DNA of 64,000 nt, taken from Volutella citrinella. Its lineage: Eukaryota > Ascomycota > Sordariomycetes > Hypocreales > Nectriaceae. A model generated the notes under the pieces. It saw only the letters and a list, made by a program, of their open reading frames with translations, ran no database searches and was not told the origin of the DNA. Below are positions 46,731-56,461 of this stretch, piece after piece. The position numbers and the translations under genes were made by a program. Position 1 is the first letter of the stretch. Every line of letters begins with the position of its first letter. Location of the stretch: NCBI GenBank assembly GCA_034401135.1, contig JAWZSP010000002.1, positions 2,232,001 through 2,296,000 of the forward strand, given 5' to 3'.

Positions 46731-48359
46731 TCAAGTGGTCTCGTCGACGCCGTCGTTGAGGACGGCATAGTCCTGCGCAGTCATCCGGACCGCTCCCCCG
46801 TCCTTCAAGCGCGCTGCCACCTCATCCAACTGCGCGCCCACCTTACCGAACCACGGCGACGCCCTCAACGCCTCCGTCTCGGCCTCGCGACTCCAGGCAG
46901 CGCCGCCGCGGTAGGCTTTGGCCATGTCCTCCGGGATATGCAGCACACGGCTCACAAAGTCCTCGCGCTCGATGTACGAGCCGCGCAGCCATCGCGACCC
47001 CCCACCGGCCGGGTCGAAGGAGCGACGGCCGTGGAAGACGCGCACGTTGTCGAACAGGACGCACTCTCCGGGAGCCATCTTGATCTCGAACATGGCGTCC
47101 TCGTGGTTGATGAGCCGGTCGAAGAGCTGGGCGCCGGCGAGCCACGGACGCATGTCGGCGACCGGCCGCTGGTACCGGTCCTGGAACGGGGGGCTCCAGA
47201 AGACGTTTGCCAGCACGCCGCCGTCGACATTGAGCAGCGGGCGCTTCTGGCGGTACCAGTAGCCGTGTTTCTCGTAGTGATACGGCACGCGCACGCCGGC
47301 CAGGGCCTCGACGGCGCCGAGCTCGTCGCGCGGCTGCTGCCACAGGAGACTCCCCGCGCGCAGGCCGTCGCTGAAGAGCGACTCGCCGCCCGCGCACGAG
47401 TTCTCCAGGCAGTGCAGCAGCTGGATGGCCGGCGGCGACGTCAGGTACAGCAGGTCCGTGTGCAGGCCCAGGTAGCCGCTGGTGTAGGCCACGTTCTCGG
47501 CGTTGGGCTTGGCCTTGACGTCGAAGGTGCGCCCGTAAAAGGTCGACTTGATGTTGGCGATGCGCTCCGTGATGCGCGTGATGGACTCGCTGTCGTGCGG
47601 GATGTTCTTGAGGAAGACGAGGCCCAGGCTGGCCAGGTCGAGCAGGGCCTGCCAGAACTGCTCGTCGCCCTTCATGAACTCGTTGTAGTCGATCTTGCGC
47701 ACCCGCCCCTCGATCGTCTGCTTGTCCCAGAAGGTCCGCCCTGCCTTGGGGTAGATGGCGTCCTGGCGGGGCTTGGTCAGTCTCTCAATGTCCACATGGC
47801 CGAGAGACTTCTCGATGATGACCCAGGGCACAATCATCTCATGGCCTCCCTCGGCCAGACGCGGGATGTCGTTCTTCAGCGAGACCCCGATACCGTCGCC
47901 AACCATCCTCACGCCCTCGATGGCGATGTCCAGGGGGATGTCGCTGGTGGCATAGCTCTTCTGGCCGGAATCCGGGTCCATACACTTGGGACACGGGCAG
48001 CTGTCGCGCAAGGCAACGACATCAAGGCTGGTGGAAGCGCCCAGCTTCTCATCCTCGACGACGATGCACCGCTCGGTAGCCTTGACCGTGATTGGCGCCC
48101 CGCCGTTTAAGGAGCCCTGGACGATAGCCTCGTGGCCTGCCTTTGTTGAGAAAGCATGCTGGGTGCGCCACGGGACCAGACACCTTGTTCTGGATGAGGA
48201 ACGCCGCTGGCTAGTCAACAATTGACGTGGTGCTGTATGAATGGAGTGGCGGGCGAGGCGATGGCCGGCGCGGGATCCGGTTGTCTGAGCAGTAGATAGT
48301 CGGGAAGCCGGTGCGGAACGACAGCTGTGAAGCAGCAGCCTCCTCGGGCTGAGCATCAT
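46731..48359 (-). CDS. Trimethyllysine/gamma-butyrobetaine 2-oxoglutarate dioxygenase
   Basis: A single exon from the first in-frame ATG (48359; a second ATG is adjacent at 48356) gives 542 residues. A basic, Arg/Ser-rich N-terminus (L-S-P-R-R-L-L-L-H) looks like a mitochondrial presequence. A GBBH-type N-terminal zinc domain (R-D-S-C-P-C-P-K-C) comes next, then the TauD/TfdA fold with Fe(II) ligands in L-H-T-D and the distal F-H-G-R-R, and a C-terminal W-L-R-G-S-Y Arg for 2-oxoglutarate. It hydroxylates trimethyllysine or gamma-butyrobetaine in carnitine synthesis; sequence alone does not choose between the two. It is convergent with SGT1. Confidence 0.9.
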   Translation of the reverse strand: MMLSPRRLLLHSCRSAPASRLSTAQTTGSRAGHRLARHSIHTAPRQLLTSQRRSSSRTRCLVPWRTQHAFSTKAGHEAIVQGSLNGGAPITVKATERCIVVEDEKLGASTSLDVVALRDSCPCPKCMDPDSGQKSYATSDIPLDIAIEGVRMVGDGIGVSLKNDIPRLAEGGHEMIVPWVIIEKSLGHVDIERLTKPRQDAIYPKAGRTFWDKQTIEGRVRKIDYNEFMKGDEQFWQALLDLASLGLVFLKNIPHDSESITRITERIANIKSTFYGRTFDVKAKPNAENVAYTSGYLGLHTDLLYLTSPPAIQLLHCLENSCAGGESLFSDGLRAGSLLWQQPRDELGAVEALAGVRVPYHYEKHGYWYRQKRPLLNVDGGVLANVFWSPPFQDRYQRPVADMRPWLAGAQLFDRLINHEDAMFEIKMAPGECVLFDNVRVFHGRRSFDPAGGGSRWLRGSYIEREDFVSRVLHIPEDMAKAYRGGAAWSREAETEALRASPWFGKVGAQLDEVAARLKDGGAVRMTAQDYAVLNDGVDETT

Positions 48360-48958
48360 GAGTACCGAGATGTGCCGAGTCTGCTGGCTGTGGCCGTGTT
48401 CCTTGTCTGGGATATCGCGACAGTTTATCTTCTTACCCTCGATACTCAAAAGACAAAGGTGTATTATCGAAATCGCATGGACCGGAGCTAGGGCTGCTGT
48501 CCTACATGAAAAGGTTCCCGATGCCTCGGCCGAAGGGGAACCGTGAGCGCTTCATGTGGGGATGAGCCACCGACCCCGCGTTTAGCATGCCGTCAGTAGC
48601 CATCTTCGACGCAGATTCAGCATCTGTGGCCTGGTCTATTAGTGTCAATTGCATGTCAGCCCACCGGGGAATCAATGCAGGGCCAAATTGCCGGTTTTCT
48701 CGGGGCCAATCACCTCATCCGTCAAAAGCAAAACCCATCATCCGGCAGTCCAGACTCCGAACTGCCTCTGCAGGACCATGACGACTCTGCCGGCATGTGA
48801 ACAGTCACCTCGCTAAGCTGCGCGCACGACCAATTGCCGTTTGACATGGTTTGAATTGTACAATGTTGGGCACCTTGCGCGTGCATGTCCTAGTCTACAT
48901 CTAAAATATCCCGGCCCGGTTGTGCAGGACTGCGTCTTGCGTCTTGCATCACGTCCGT
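48360..48958. other. Spacer upstream of the carnitine-pathway dioxygenase
   Basis: Promoter region for the leftward dioxygenase gene; no gene or repeat was seen. Confidence 0.4.
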
Positions 48959-50614
48959 CTACCGGTTGCGGTTCGCCGACCACCGCTTCACCATAACCTC
49001 TCTGACTTTGTACAACCGAAAAACCTCGGTAAACCCTCGCTCGAGAGCCTCGTCAAACTTCGCCGGCGACGGGACATCCACGTACACCAGCACGAGGCTC
49101 TTCATGACATGCGAGAGCACACGGACAGATGCGTGCAGCCACTGCCACGTCTTGGCAGCATGTTGCCTCTCCGAGTCTTTCCAACCCGGGTCGGAGAACG
49201 AGGGGATGATAGCCAGCCCAAACTCGGCGTGATCAAAGACTGGGCCGCGAGTGTAGAGCAGCCAGTCCACCCCGAACTTGATGCCAGCTCGCGGCACCCA
49301 GCCCAAGGACCGGAAGTGATGATAGACGGCGTAGTGAATCAAAAACTTGTCATCAGGTCGAAGGGCGACGTCGTCTGGCTCTACACGCGGAGGGAAGTAC
49401 GAGTACTGCCGGAAGAGTGTGAATAGCTCCTTGTTTGACAGAACCCGCCCCGAATCGGGGTCTTTGACCGCCAATGCCCCGAGACCAAAGGCCAGGAAGA
49501 AGGCCTCCTCAGGTGTCAGCTGAAGATGCTCCTTGTTGACAAGCGGTGGGAGCTCATCTAGGGCAGTACCGGGGTGTTCGACTACATCTCCATTCGCTGC
49601 CCCGTCTCCCTTGCTCGGAGGGTGATTGGTGCTAGGAGGGTCGCCGTGCTTGAACGTTGTAGACTCTACGGTGGGAGAGAACCTCACGCTCTTCCGGCGC
49701 TTGACACTTTTTGCCTCGTCCGATTCGTCCGTGAGGGAGGTCGGCGACTGAGCTACCTTGGGTAGCTCGATGTGACCATTGCTCATGGCTGACCCGGCAA
49801 GGGTCTCGTCAACCGAATGACTCAAGGCCGATGTGCCACCAGGCAACATCGGAGAGGCCGCGGGGTCATTGACGAACGGATCTGCCAAGAACCCATTCTC
49901 AACGATGCCGTCAACTTGAGTCGGGCCTTCGGCATGCGACTCATTTACAGCAGCCCGCACAAGACCAGCGTTTGAGTTTGGCAACGCCAACAATGCCATC
50001 GGGCTGACAGGAGGCCCAGGCTCTGCTTGTAGGATAGGGCTTCGAGTCGGTTCCACGCCGCTGTGATGGGAACTTGGTTTGCCCTTCTCGGCCTCTTCGG
50101 CCTCCTCCAGTCTTGTCTGGCGGATGGCCTCCTGCTCAAGGCGGGCGCGTTCCCATTTCGCGCGAAGGCGTTCTTCTCGTCTTTGCACTGTCAGGATCTC
50201 ACTGACACTCACTTGCACGACTCCCCGGCGAACTTGTTCTCGCTTCAACCAGTTGGGTTCGCTTCGACTCAAGTTTCCCTTGCCATAGAAGCCTTGTTCC
50301 CACAAGGCACGGATGGAGGCATCATCGGTGACGTGCACCGAAGATGATGCAGACGACCAAACGCCAGCATGGACAACAGAGGGCTCTGCCGCGGGCGGCG
50401 CCCACAGCTGGTTCAACCACGCGTAGCAGACATGGAAGAAGCTGACGGGGTTGTTCGGGTAAAAGGTCGGGAGCGGAAATGTCCGGATCGGCACTGGGAG
50501 CGCATAAACCTGGTGCAACGGGGGCCCCCGTGGCTGCGAGGACGGTGCCGAAGCAGCTTTCAACGAGGGCGGGGTAGCAAGAGGCTCAGATTTGGAAGAG
50601 TGAATCTCAGCCAT
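48959..50614 (-). CDS. SEN2: tRNA-splicing endonuclease subunit SEN2
   Basis: One exon, 551 residues. The N-terminal half is Sen2-specific: proline-rich start, W-E-Q-G-F-Y-G-K-G-N-L-S-R-S-E-P-N-W, and a charged helix of Arg/Glu repeats. A long disordered Ser/Pro-rich linker follows. The C-terminal nuclease domain holds L-T-P-E-E-A-F-F-L, K-F-G-V-D-W-L-L-Y454-x-x-G-P, H462-A-E-F and K505 (H-V-M-K), i.e. the Tyr-His-Lys catalytic triad. Together with SEN34, SEN54 and SEN15 it cuts pre-tRNA introns at the 5' splice site, at the nuclear envelope or mitochondrial surface. Confidence 0.95.
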   Translation of the reverse strand: MAEIHSSKSEPLATPPSLKAASAPSSQPRGPPLHQVYALPVPIRTFPLPTFYPNNPVSFFHVCYAWLNQLWAPPAAEPSVVHAGVWSSASSSVHVTDDASIRALWEQGFYGKGNLSRSEPNWLKREQVRRGVVQVSVSEILTVQRREERLRAKWERARLEQEAIRQTRLEEAEEAEKGKPSSHHSGVEPTRSPILQAEPGPPVSPMALLALPNSNAGLVRAAVNESHAEGPTQVDGIVENGFLADPFVNDPAASPMLPGGTSALSHSVDETLAGSAMSNGHIELPKVAQSPTSLTDESDEAKSVKRRKSVRFSPTVESTTFKHGDPPSTNHPPSKGDGAANGDVVEHPGTALDELPPLVNKEHLQLTPEEAFFLAFGLGALAVKDPDSGRVLSNKELFTLFRQYSYFPPRVEPDDVALRPDDKFLIHYAVYHHFRSLGWVPRAGIKFGVDWLLYTRGPVFDHAEFGLAIIPSFSDPGWKDSERQHAAKTWQWLHASVRVLSHVMKSLVLVYVDVPSPAKFDEALERGFTEVFRLYKVREVMVKRWSANRNR

Positions 50615-51240
50615 TTCTTGCGGGTGTCATCTTGATCTAGAAGCGCGACTGTTAGCCATACGGTGCCTATGACGTGCGTAGTAGCGACAGAGCGTGCAGC
50701 CAATGAGTGGAGGGGAAATGTTGCTCAGATACCGTTGTAGTCTATTTGGTTAAGCATTCAGCGAGGCCAAGTGAATGGTTCCTCTAAGCACCAATTAAAG
50801 GTGTCATCATAGCAACAGGAGGGAGTCTCGATAGGAAAGCAGAGAGATATGTGTTGGGGATTTGGGCTAAGAAATTTTGCACGTTTGGGTTGGGCAAAGC
50901 AAAGCTTGTCTTGTGCAAAACTCGATCTCGATGCAGGCACCGGGTACCGGAACATGATCTCGGGAATGGAAACCTACCTGTGAGGAGGAGGGTCCAAGCT
51001 AGGGACCAGGAGCAAGAGACGTCGTCTGGGCCATCCAGAGCCAAGGCTGTGGCTCGCCGCTGGCGACTAAGGAGAAGCAATGTCCGGTGAGGCCAGCTCG
51101 AGGGACGGAGCCGAAGCTTTTTGCGTGGATGACGGTGGAAAAAAGCTGGTGGCAGGAGAAGATGTGTGAGACGGAAGCAGGAGACGAATTGAGCAGAGGA
51201 AAATTTGCGGAATTGTAGCTCCCCACTCTTGGTGCCTCGT

Positions 51241-51261
51241 GCGCCAGGCGCCAGGCGCCAG
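51241..51261. repeat. Three tandem copies of a 7-bp unit (GCGCCAG)
   Basis: Perfect three-copy tandem repeat in the SEN2/GCS spacer. Confidence 0.8.
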
Positions 51262-51731
51262 GCGACTGTGGCTGGGGGATCCACCCAATGGACCCGCGGT
51301 AATTCGTGCTCCTACAGGTACGCACGGCAGCCCCTGTGAAGAGCCTCACTCCAGGGCTGCCTTCGCTACACATTGGCTCCTGGTGGTGGCACTCCCCCAT
51401 CAAGTGCCACCGCCGGCTCATTGGCCTGGTGGTTTTCGGGTGCCACGGCGCTGGGGTCGGCTCCGCAGTGCCTGGAAGTTACAGGCTCGCAGCATTCCAG
51501 GTACCTACATGCGTACGACAGCAGCTGATTACAGTGGACGGGACGGTGACGTTTGTTAGCGGGACGCCTCAGCCCGATCCACCTCCACCGACATTCTCAT
51601 GAGGGAGGGGAGGAGCAATTAATTACACGGCGCCTTGGATTGCGAGACAAGACTTGGATCGGTCCCTCCTTGCCGCGAATGGAATTTGGCTCGAACTCGG
51701 GCTGTCGCTAATTTTATGCACCGGGCGCTGG

Positions 51732-51739
51732 TATAAATA
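51732..51739 (+). promoter_or_regulatory. TATA box of the glucosylceramide synthase gene
   Basis: TATAAATA, 380 bp before the chosen ATG, implying a long 5' leader. Confidence 0.45.
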
Positions 51740-52111
51740 TTACAGTGCTGGGTCTCGGGAAAGCCATGATGCGTAACCTTTCCTATGTTGCTTCACTAAA
51801 CAACTGCTTGCCGCCTCCATTGACTCGTGGGCATCACCCTTGTCCGGCTCGCTCCGCTGATGGCCTGCCGCTCTCCCTACGAATCACGCTACTCCCGTGT
51901 TTTTAGCTTGCTTGCTCTCAAGCAGCAGGCCCTGGTCAGCAGCATGGCCGCTACTACCGTTAGTGCTCTCCGCCCACTTCATTTGGACTCCTTGCTCGAC
52001 AACTCCATATGGCGGCCTCGACATTTCCCAGCGTTCTTTTCTCTCCCCTGCATCCAACTTGGCTGGGACTCGCCCTCGCCTAGTATATCGTGTCGCCTCC
52101 CGAAGCTAGAC

Positions 52112-53755
52112 ATGGCCGATATCACGACGACGGTGGCCTGGATCTGTCTGATCTGGACCGTCGCCGTCATTCTCGTCCAGGCCCTTGGTCTGCGATCCAT
52201 GTGAGTTGCCCAGGCCATCTTGATGCTGCCCCCCAACCGTCTGACATGCCGAAGCTTCCGCAACACCAAGAAACCCGCCGCGCCGCCCGTTTCCCCCCTA
52301 CTTGGACAGAATGCACCTCATGTCACGATTATCCGACCCGTCAAGGGTGTTGAGCCGCACCTGTACGAGTGCATCGCCTCGGCCTTCCAGCAAAACTACC
52401 CCCGCGACAGGCTGTCCATCCGCCTCTGCGTCGACGAAACGAGCGATCCTGCGTACCCCGTGCTGAAGCAAATCGTCCAAGACTTCCCCGATTTCGATGC
52501 ACAGGTGTTCGTTGAGTCCGAGGATCCTCTCCTGAACGGGCTAGGCGAGCAGATTCAGAATATGGGACCTAATCCAAAGATCCGGAACCTTAGCCGGGCG
52601 TACCGGGAAGTCAAGGGCGAGATCGTCTGGATCATTGACTGCAACGTCTGGATCGCCAAGGGCGTCATGGGACGCATGGTGGACAAGCTGAATGGCTATA
52701 GGGTTGGGGGCACGTCTGCGCATCCGTACAAATTCGTGCACCAGCTGCCCATTGTGGTTGATCTCGTCGACTATAGTGCCCATCAGCTGGAAGATGAGCA
52801 GAGCCTGTTGCTACCCACCTCGGAGGAACCAGGTGCCTCCGCTGATGGCTTGCTCTCCCGGATCCGCGCCAACGGCGGTGGTCGCCTCGACGAGATGTTC
52901 ATGGGAACAACGCATGCCAAGTTCTACAGCGCCATCAACGCCTCTCTCCTGGCACCTTGCATTGTCGGCAAGAGCAACATGTTCAGAAAGGCTCAGCTGG
53001 ATCAGATAACCAACCCCGTCGAGAACCCCATCCTCCCAAAGGACCGGAACCTGCCCACTGGAGTGGATTTCTTCTCGCACAACATCTGTGAGGACCACCT
53101 CATTGGCGAGCTATTCTGGCGCTCAAAGATTCCTGGATACCGCAACCACGGTCTGGTCTGGGGTGACCTGGCTGTACAGCCGATGTCGGGCATGTCGGTC
53201 AAGTCCTACGCGGCCCGACGCGCCCGTTGGCTGAGAGCTCGCAAGTATACCGTGATTCCAGCGACCCTGGTCGAGCCAGGTATTGAGTCTTTCCTCTGCT
53301 GTGCATATGCAGCGTTTGCAGCGACGACCCTGCCCTTCTTTCACGATCAGCTGGGAATTCCTCCGACCTGGCATGCGTTTGGCCTCGTGTGGTTGGCATG
53401 CGTGGCTTTTTGGATCCTCGTTGACTTTATCCTCGTCCGCCGCCTACAGTCCGGTGCTACCGTTGAGGTCGACCAGGACACCCCCTACTTCGCCAAAGGC
53501 TCCTCGAACCCTGGGGGTGTACCCGCTCGATCGTTCCTGGAGTTCTTACCCGCATGGCTGGGTCGCGAAGCGTTTGCGCTACCCATTTGGACGTATGCAG
53601 TGCTCTGTGGAAGCACGGTCAACTGGCGTGGCAACATCTTCCACGTGAACTGGGACACGACAGTGGTGGACCTTTCCCAAGAGCCGCGTGTCAGGGGGAC
53701 GAGGACACCGGAGATGGAGCGAGCAGCTTCTCGAAACAAGCACCGAGTAGAGTAG
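52112..53755 (+). CDS. Fungal glucosylceramide synthase (GT21)
   Basis: Exons 52112-52200 and 52255-53755 give 529 residues. The first exon encodes the N-terminal membrane anchor (W-I-C-L-I-W-T-V-A-V-I-L). The GT-A core has V-T-I-I-R-P-V-K-G, a D1 region in L-C-V-D-E-T-S-D, D2 in W-I-I-D-C-N-V-W, D3 in C-E-D-H-L-I-G-E and the R-R-A-R-W Q/RxxRW site. C-terminal hydrophobic segments follow. It transfers glucose from UDP-Glc to ceramide at the Golgi. The 54-nt intron has GTGAGT, a CTGAC branch and an AAG acceptor. The frame is also open upstream from an ATG at 51860, giving a possible 84-residue extension that I think is leader. Confidence 0.92.
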
Positions 53756-54086
53756 ACGACTCGTTATTGCGCGGCTGGCGCCAGCACAAAAAGAATTGGA
53801 TGCATTTACGGGCGTTAAGAGGGATCGATTGCACGAAAGTGGCCCAGCTCCTCGGGTGACCTGACGGAGATTTGGAATGACGGGCTCGAACATCTTAATT
53901 AATGACTTTGGGATGATGATGAAAGCAAAATGAAGCCACGAGGAGAGACGTCGAGCCTCGTAATATAACTTAAGTGTCCAAGCCAGCACATTCTTCTCTC
54001 TTCAATAGTGGCTGTTTCCTGTAGGAGGCCATTCTGCCAGTGGCTTGAGCCCGCCTTGCGCTATATATTTACGTACTAGGACTCTA

Positions 54087-54183
54087 TAAAAATAAAAATA
54101 AAAATAAAAATGAAAATAAATGTTTAAAATATTCTAACTAATCCTAACTAATCCTGGCTAATTAATACTAATTAATACTAACC
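54087..54183. repeat. AT-rich low-complexity block with five decamer repeats
   Basis: An AAAAAT tandem tract is followed by five 10-bp units based on CTAACTAATC (54134-54183), the last containing TACTAAC. Local base composition is far more AT-rich than its surroundings. Confidence 0.7.
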
Positions 54184-54685
54184 TGCTAAACCTAACCGTA
54201 GCCTGCTAGCAGTGCTGAAAGTCACGTGGCTTACTCGCACCGCGATCAGTGGGCGTCTTACACCCCGATGTTACCGCCGTATTAGTCATTGGCCTATTGA
54301 CTACTCCGTACGCCGCGCAAACCTGCGAATTTGCAATGCACTTGAGGCTTCGAGCGCTGCAACAGTTTTCAGCCACCGCCAGGCAATTGAACCAGAGGTT
54401 AGTTGTAAAGAATGCTTCTTCTTCTTGTGATAAGCCTAGATTTGGCTGTATTTAGCCCCACAGGGTGCATACAGGAAACTTCACCAGCCAGGCAGAGACA
54501 ACCTTGATTCACAGCAACTCTGGCCGTCCAGGTTGCACAACCAACTTGATGATGATTCCTGCCGAACCCTACCAGTGAATATTAATTGGCCCAATCTGTA
54601 TAAAAATGCGGCTTCTTTGCCCCTTCATACCCGCTCCAACTTCCTGACCACATCACACCCAACCAAGCCCGCCCAAGCCCGAGAG

Positions 54686-54725
54686 CACACACACACACAC
54701 ACACACACTCTCTCTCTCTCTCTCA
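54686..54725. repeat. CA and CT microsatellites in the guanylate kinase leader
   Basis: A (CA)n run passes directly into a (CT)n run about 95 bp before the ATG. Confidence 0.85.
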
Positions 54726-54817
54726 CTCTCTCACACACACTCACATCTACGAGCGCGCAAGAATACACGAGTCCTGCGACCGACTGACCGTGATCTACTC
54801 GCAGAACTATTTCCACC

Positions 54818-55487
54818 ATGTCTGCTCCCAAGGACCGTCGTCCTCTCGTCATCTGCGGTCCCAGCGGCGTCGGCAAGGGCACGCTCATCAAGGCGCTGTT
54901 CGGCAACCACCCTGACACCTTCACCCTCTCGGTCTCTCACACGACCCGAGCCCCGCGCCCCGGCGAGCAGGACGGCGTCGACTACCACTACGTCACCAAG
55001 GATTCCTTCCGTGACTTGGTTTCCAAGGACGGCTTTGTCGAGCAGTGCGTCTCCCACCCGCCTCCCCCTCCCCCTCCTCCCCCACATCCTCGTGCCGCTC
55101 TGGACTAACGCGAGCATCCGCTTCCGCTTGAACAGCGCCCAGTTCGGCAGCAACCTGTACGGCACCAGCAAGATGACGATCGAGCAGCAGACGGCCAAGG
55201 GCCGGGTCGTGGTGCTGGACATTGAGATAGAGGGCGTCAAGCAGGTCAAGCGGTCCGACATGGACGCCCGCTACGTCTTCGTCGCCCCGCCCTCCAACGA
55301 GGAGCTCGAGAAGCGCCTGCGCGGCCGCGGCACCGAGACCGAGGACAGCATCCAGCAGCGCCTGGCCCGCGCCCAGGAGGAGCTCGAGTTCGCCAAGACG
55401 GCCAGCTTTGACAAGATCCTCACAAACGACGACCTCGAGCGCACCATCAAGGAGCTCGACGATTTCGTCTACGCTTCCAAGGAGTAG
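54818..55487 (+). CDS. GUK1: Guanylate kinase
   Basis: Exons 54818-55044 and 55136-55487 give 192 residues, the usual length. The P-loop G-P-S-G-V-G-K-G (14-21) binds ATP. S-H-T-T-R-A-P-R-P-G-E and Y-H-Y-V form the GMP site, and the intron splits E-H|A-Q-F-G-S-N-L-Y-G-T, another conserved GMP-kinase stretch. The lid region R-L-R-G-R-G-T-E-T-E follows. It phosphorylates GMP to GDP in the cytosol and is normally essential. The intron includes a C-rich tract and an ACTAAC branch point. Confidence 0.96.
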
Positions 55488-56461
55488 CGAGGGGGAAGGC
55501 CCAAACACGAGAGAGGGGGGGGGGGGGGGGAAGAGAAAAAAAAAAAAGAGCCCAATCTGAGCTGCCAGACATTAGAGATGCACCAAACATAGCGTTCGGC
55601 GCTGAGTCATATCATGAACAGTTACTGCAGAGTATGGTTCGGGGAGTCTACCTATGCGGGCGGGGGGTGTTTTGAACATTGCTTCAGCCATGTTTTCAAC
55701 ATGGTGTTCAAGCACTAAGATGTTGATCAATTCATCTTAGGGTCAGATAGGGACTTATTAACTTGTCGCCTTTAGGATCATGCCTAATCGTTGGAAGTGA
55801 TATTAGAAGTGATGTTCGAGCTGCAATCACGGCAAGTTCGCCTGACGCCCCACCCTTGTCCTGCACCCTGCTTGTGGTACAGTATGTTGGTTACGCTTCG
55901 TGGTGCCTGCACGGTGCCAGAGCCTCACAGTTGACAGGGTGGATGCACAGTGCCAGAGGTGCTGTAGAGGTTCCAGTCGCATTTTCCTTGCACCCTTACC
56001 CATAGTTTAAAAAAAAAAAAAAAAGCTCAGCGCCAGTATAGCACCTTCCGGCAATAGTGCCAGCCCCCTGGCACCATGCTGCCCAGGTGGTATCTCTGTC
56101 ACTGTGCTAGGCTTATAGTACCGTGCCGGCACCTCTGGCGCAGTGCCTCCCTAATTTGGCGCGGCAACACAAGGTCCGCTATTTCTACTATAGTGGGGTA
56201 TCAGCCGAGGTTCTCCTGCAAGCTGCCCCAACAGCTCAGGCAACAAGCCGCTGGCAGAATGCCTTTTCACAAATCACTACATACCGTCGAGAATAATTCA
56301 TGTCGAGAAACCCCCTCCCCACCCGCGTAGGTAGTTCCTAACAAAGGCTCAGAGACACATGCCTTTCATCAGTTCGGCCGATGCCATTCAATTCGTCAGT
56401 TCATATACTCATGACTACATATTTACGTAACCCTAAATTCCTCTCCTTTGGGACAACTGCA
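55488..56461. other. Convergent intergenic region with homopolymers and GTGCC-dense segment
   Basis: This contains a 16-G run (55515-55530), a 12-A run (55536-55547), a 16-A run (56009-56024) and, from about 55895 to 56150, many copies of GTGCC or its complement GGCAC. No open frame resembles a protein. Confidence 0.5.
55895..56150. repeat. Possible degenerate repeat rich in GTGCC/GGCAC
   Basis: About ten GTGCC/GGCAC or near-copies, several extended as GTGCCAG, lie on either side of a 16-A tract. It could be a decayed short interspersed or foldback element, or local low complexity. The assignment is tentative. Confidence 0.25.

Larger units (their letters stand above)
50615..52111. other. 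Divergent spacer between SEN2 and glucosylceramide synthase
   Basis: This contains a tandem (GCGCCAG)x3 at 51241-51261 and a TATAAATA at 51732-51739. The last about 350 bp form the long leader of the rightward gene, in which an upstream in-frame ATG occurs at 51860. Confidence 0.5.
53756..54817. other. Spacer upstream of guanylate kinase with AT-rich and microsatellite tracts
   Basis: This holds an (AAAAAT)n run at about 54087-54120, five degenerate 10-bp repeats at 54134-54183, and (CA)n/(CT)n microsatellites at about 54686-54725 in the kinase leader. No gene is seen. Confidence 0.5.

Noticed and set aside
46938..48110. 390-codon plus-strand frame opposite the dioxygenase gene
   Set aside because: Same antisense effect; composition is Val/Asp/Gln/Leu-rich without domains.
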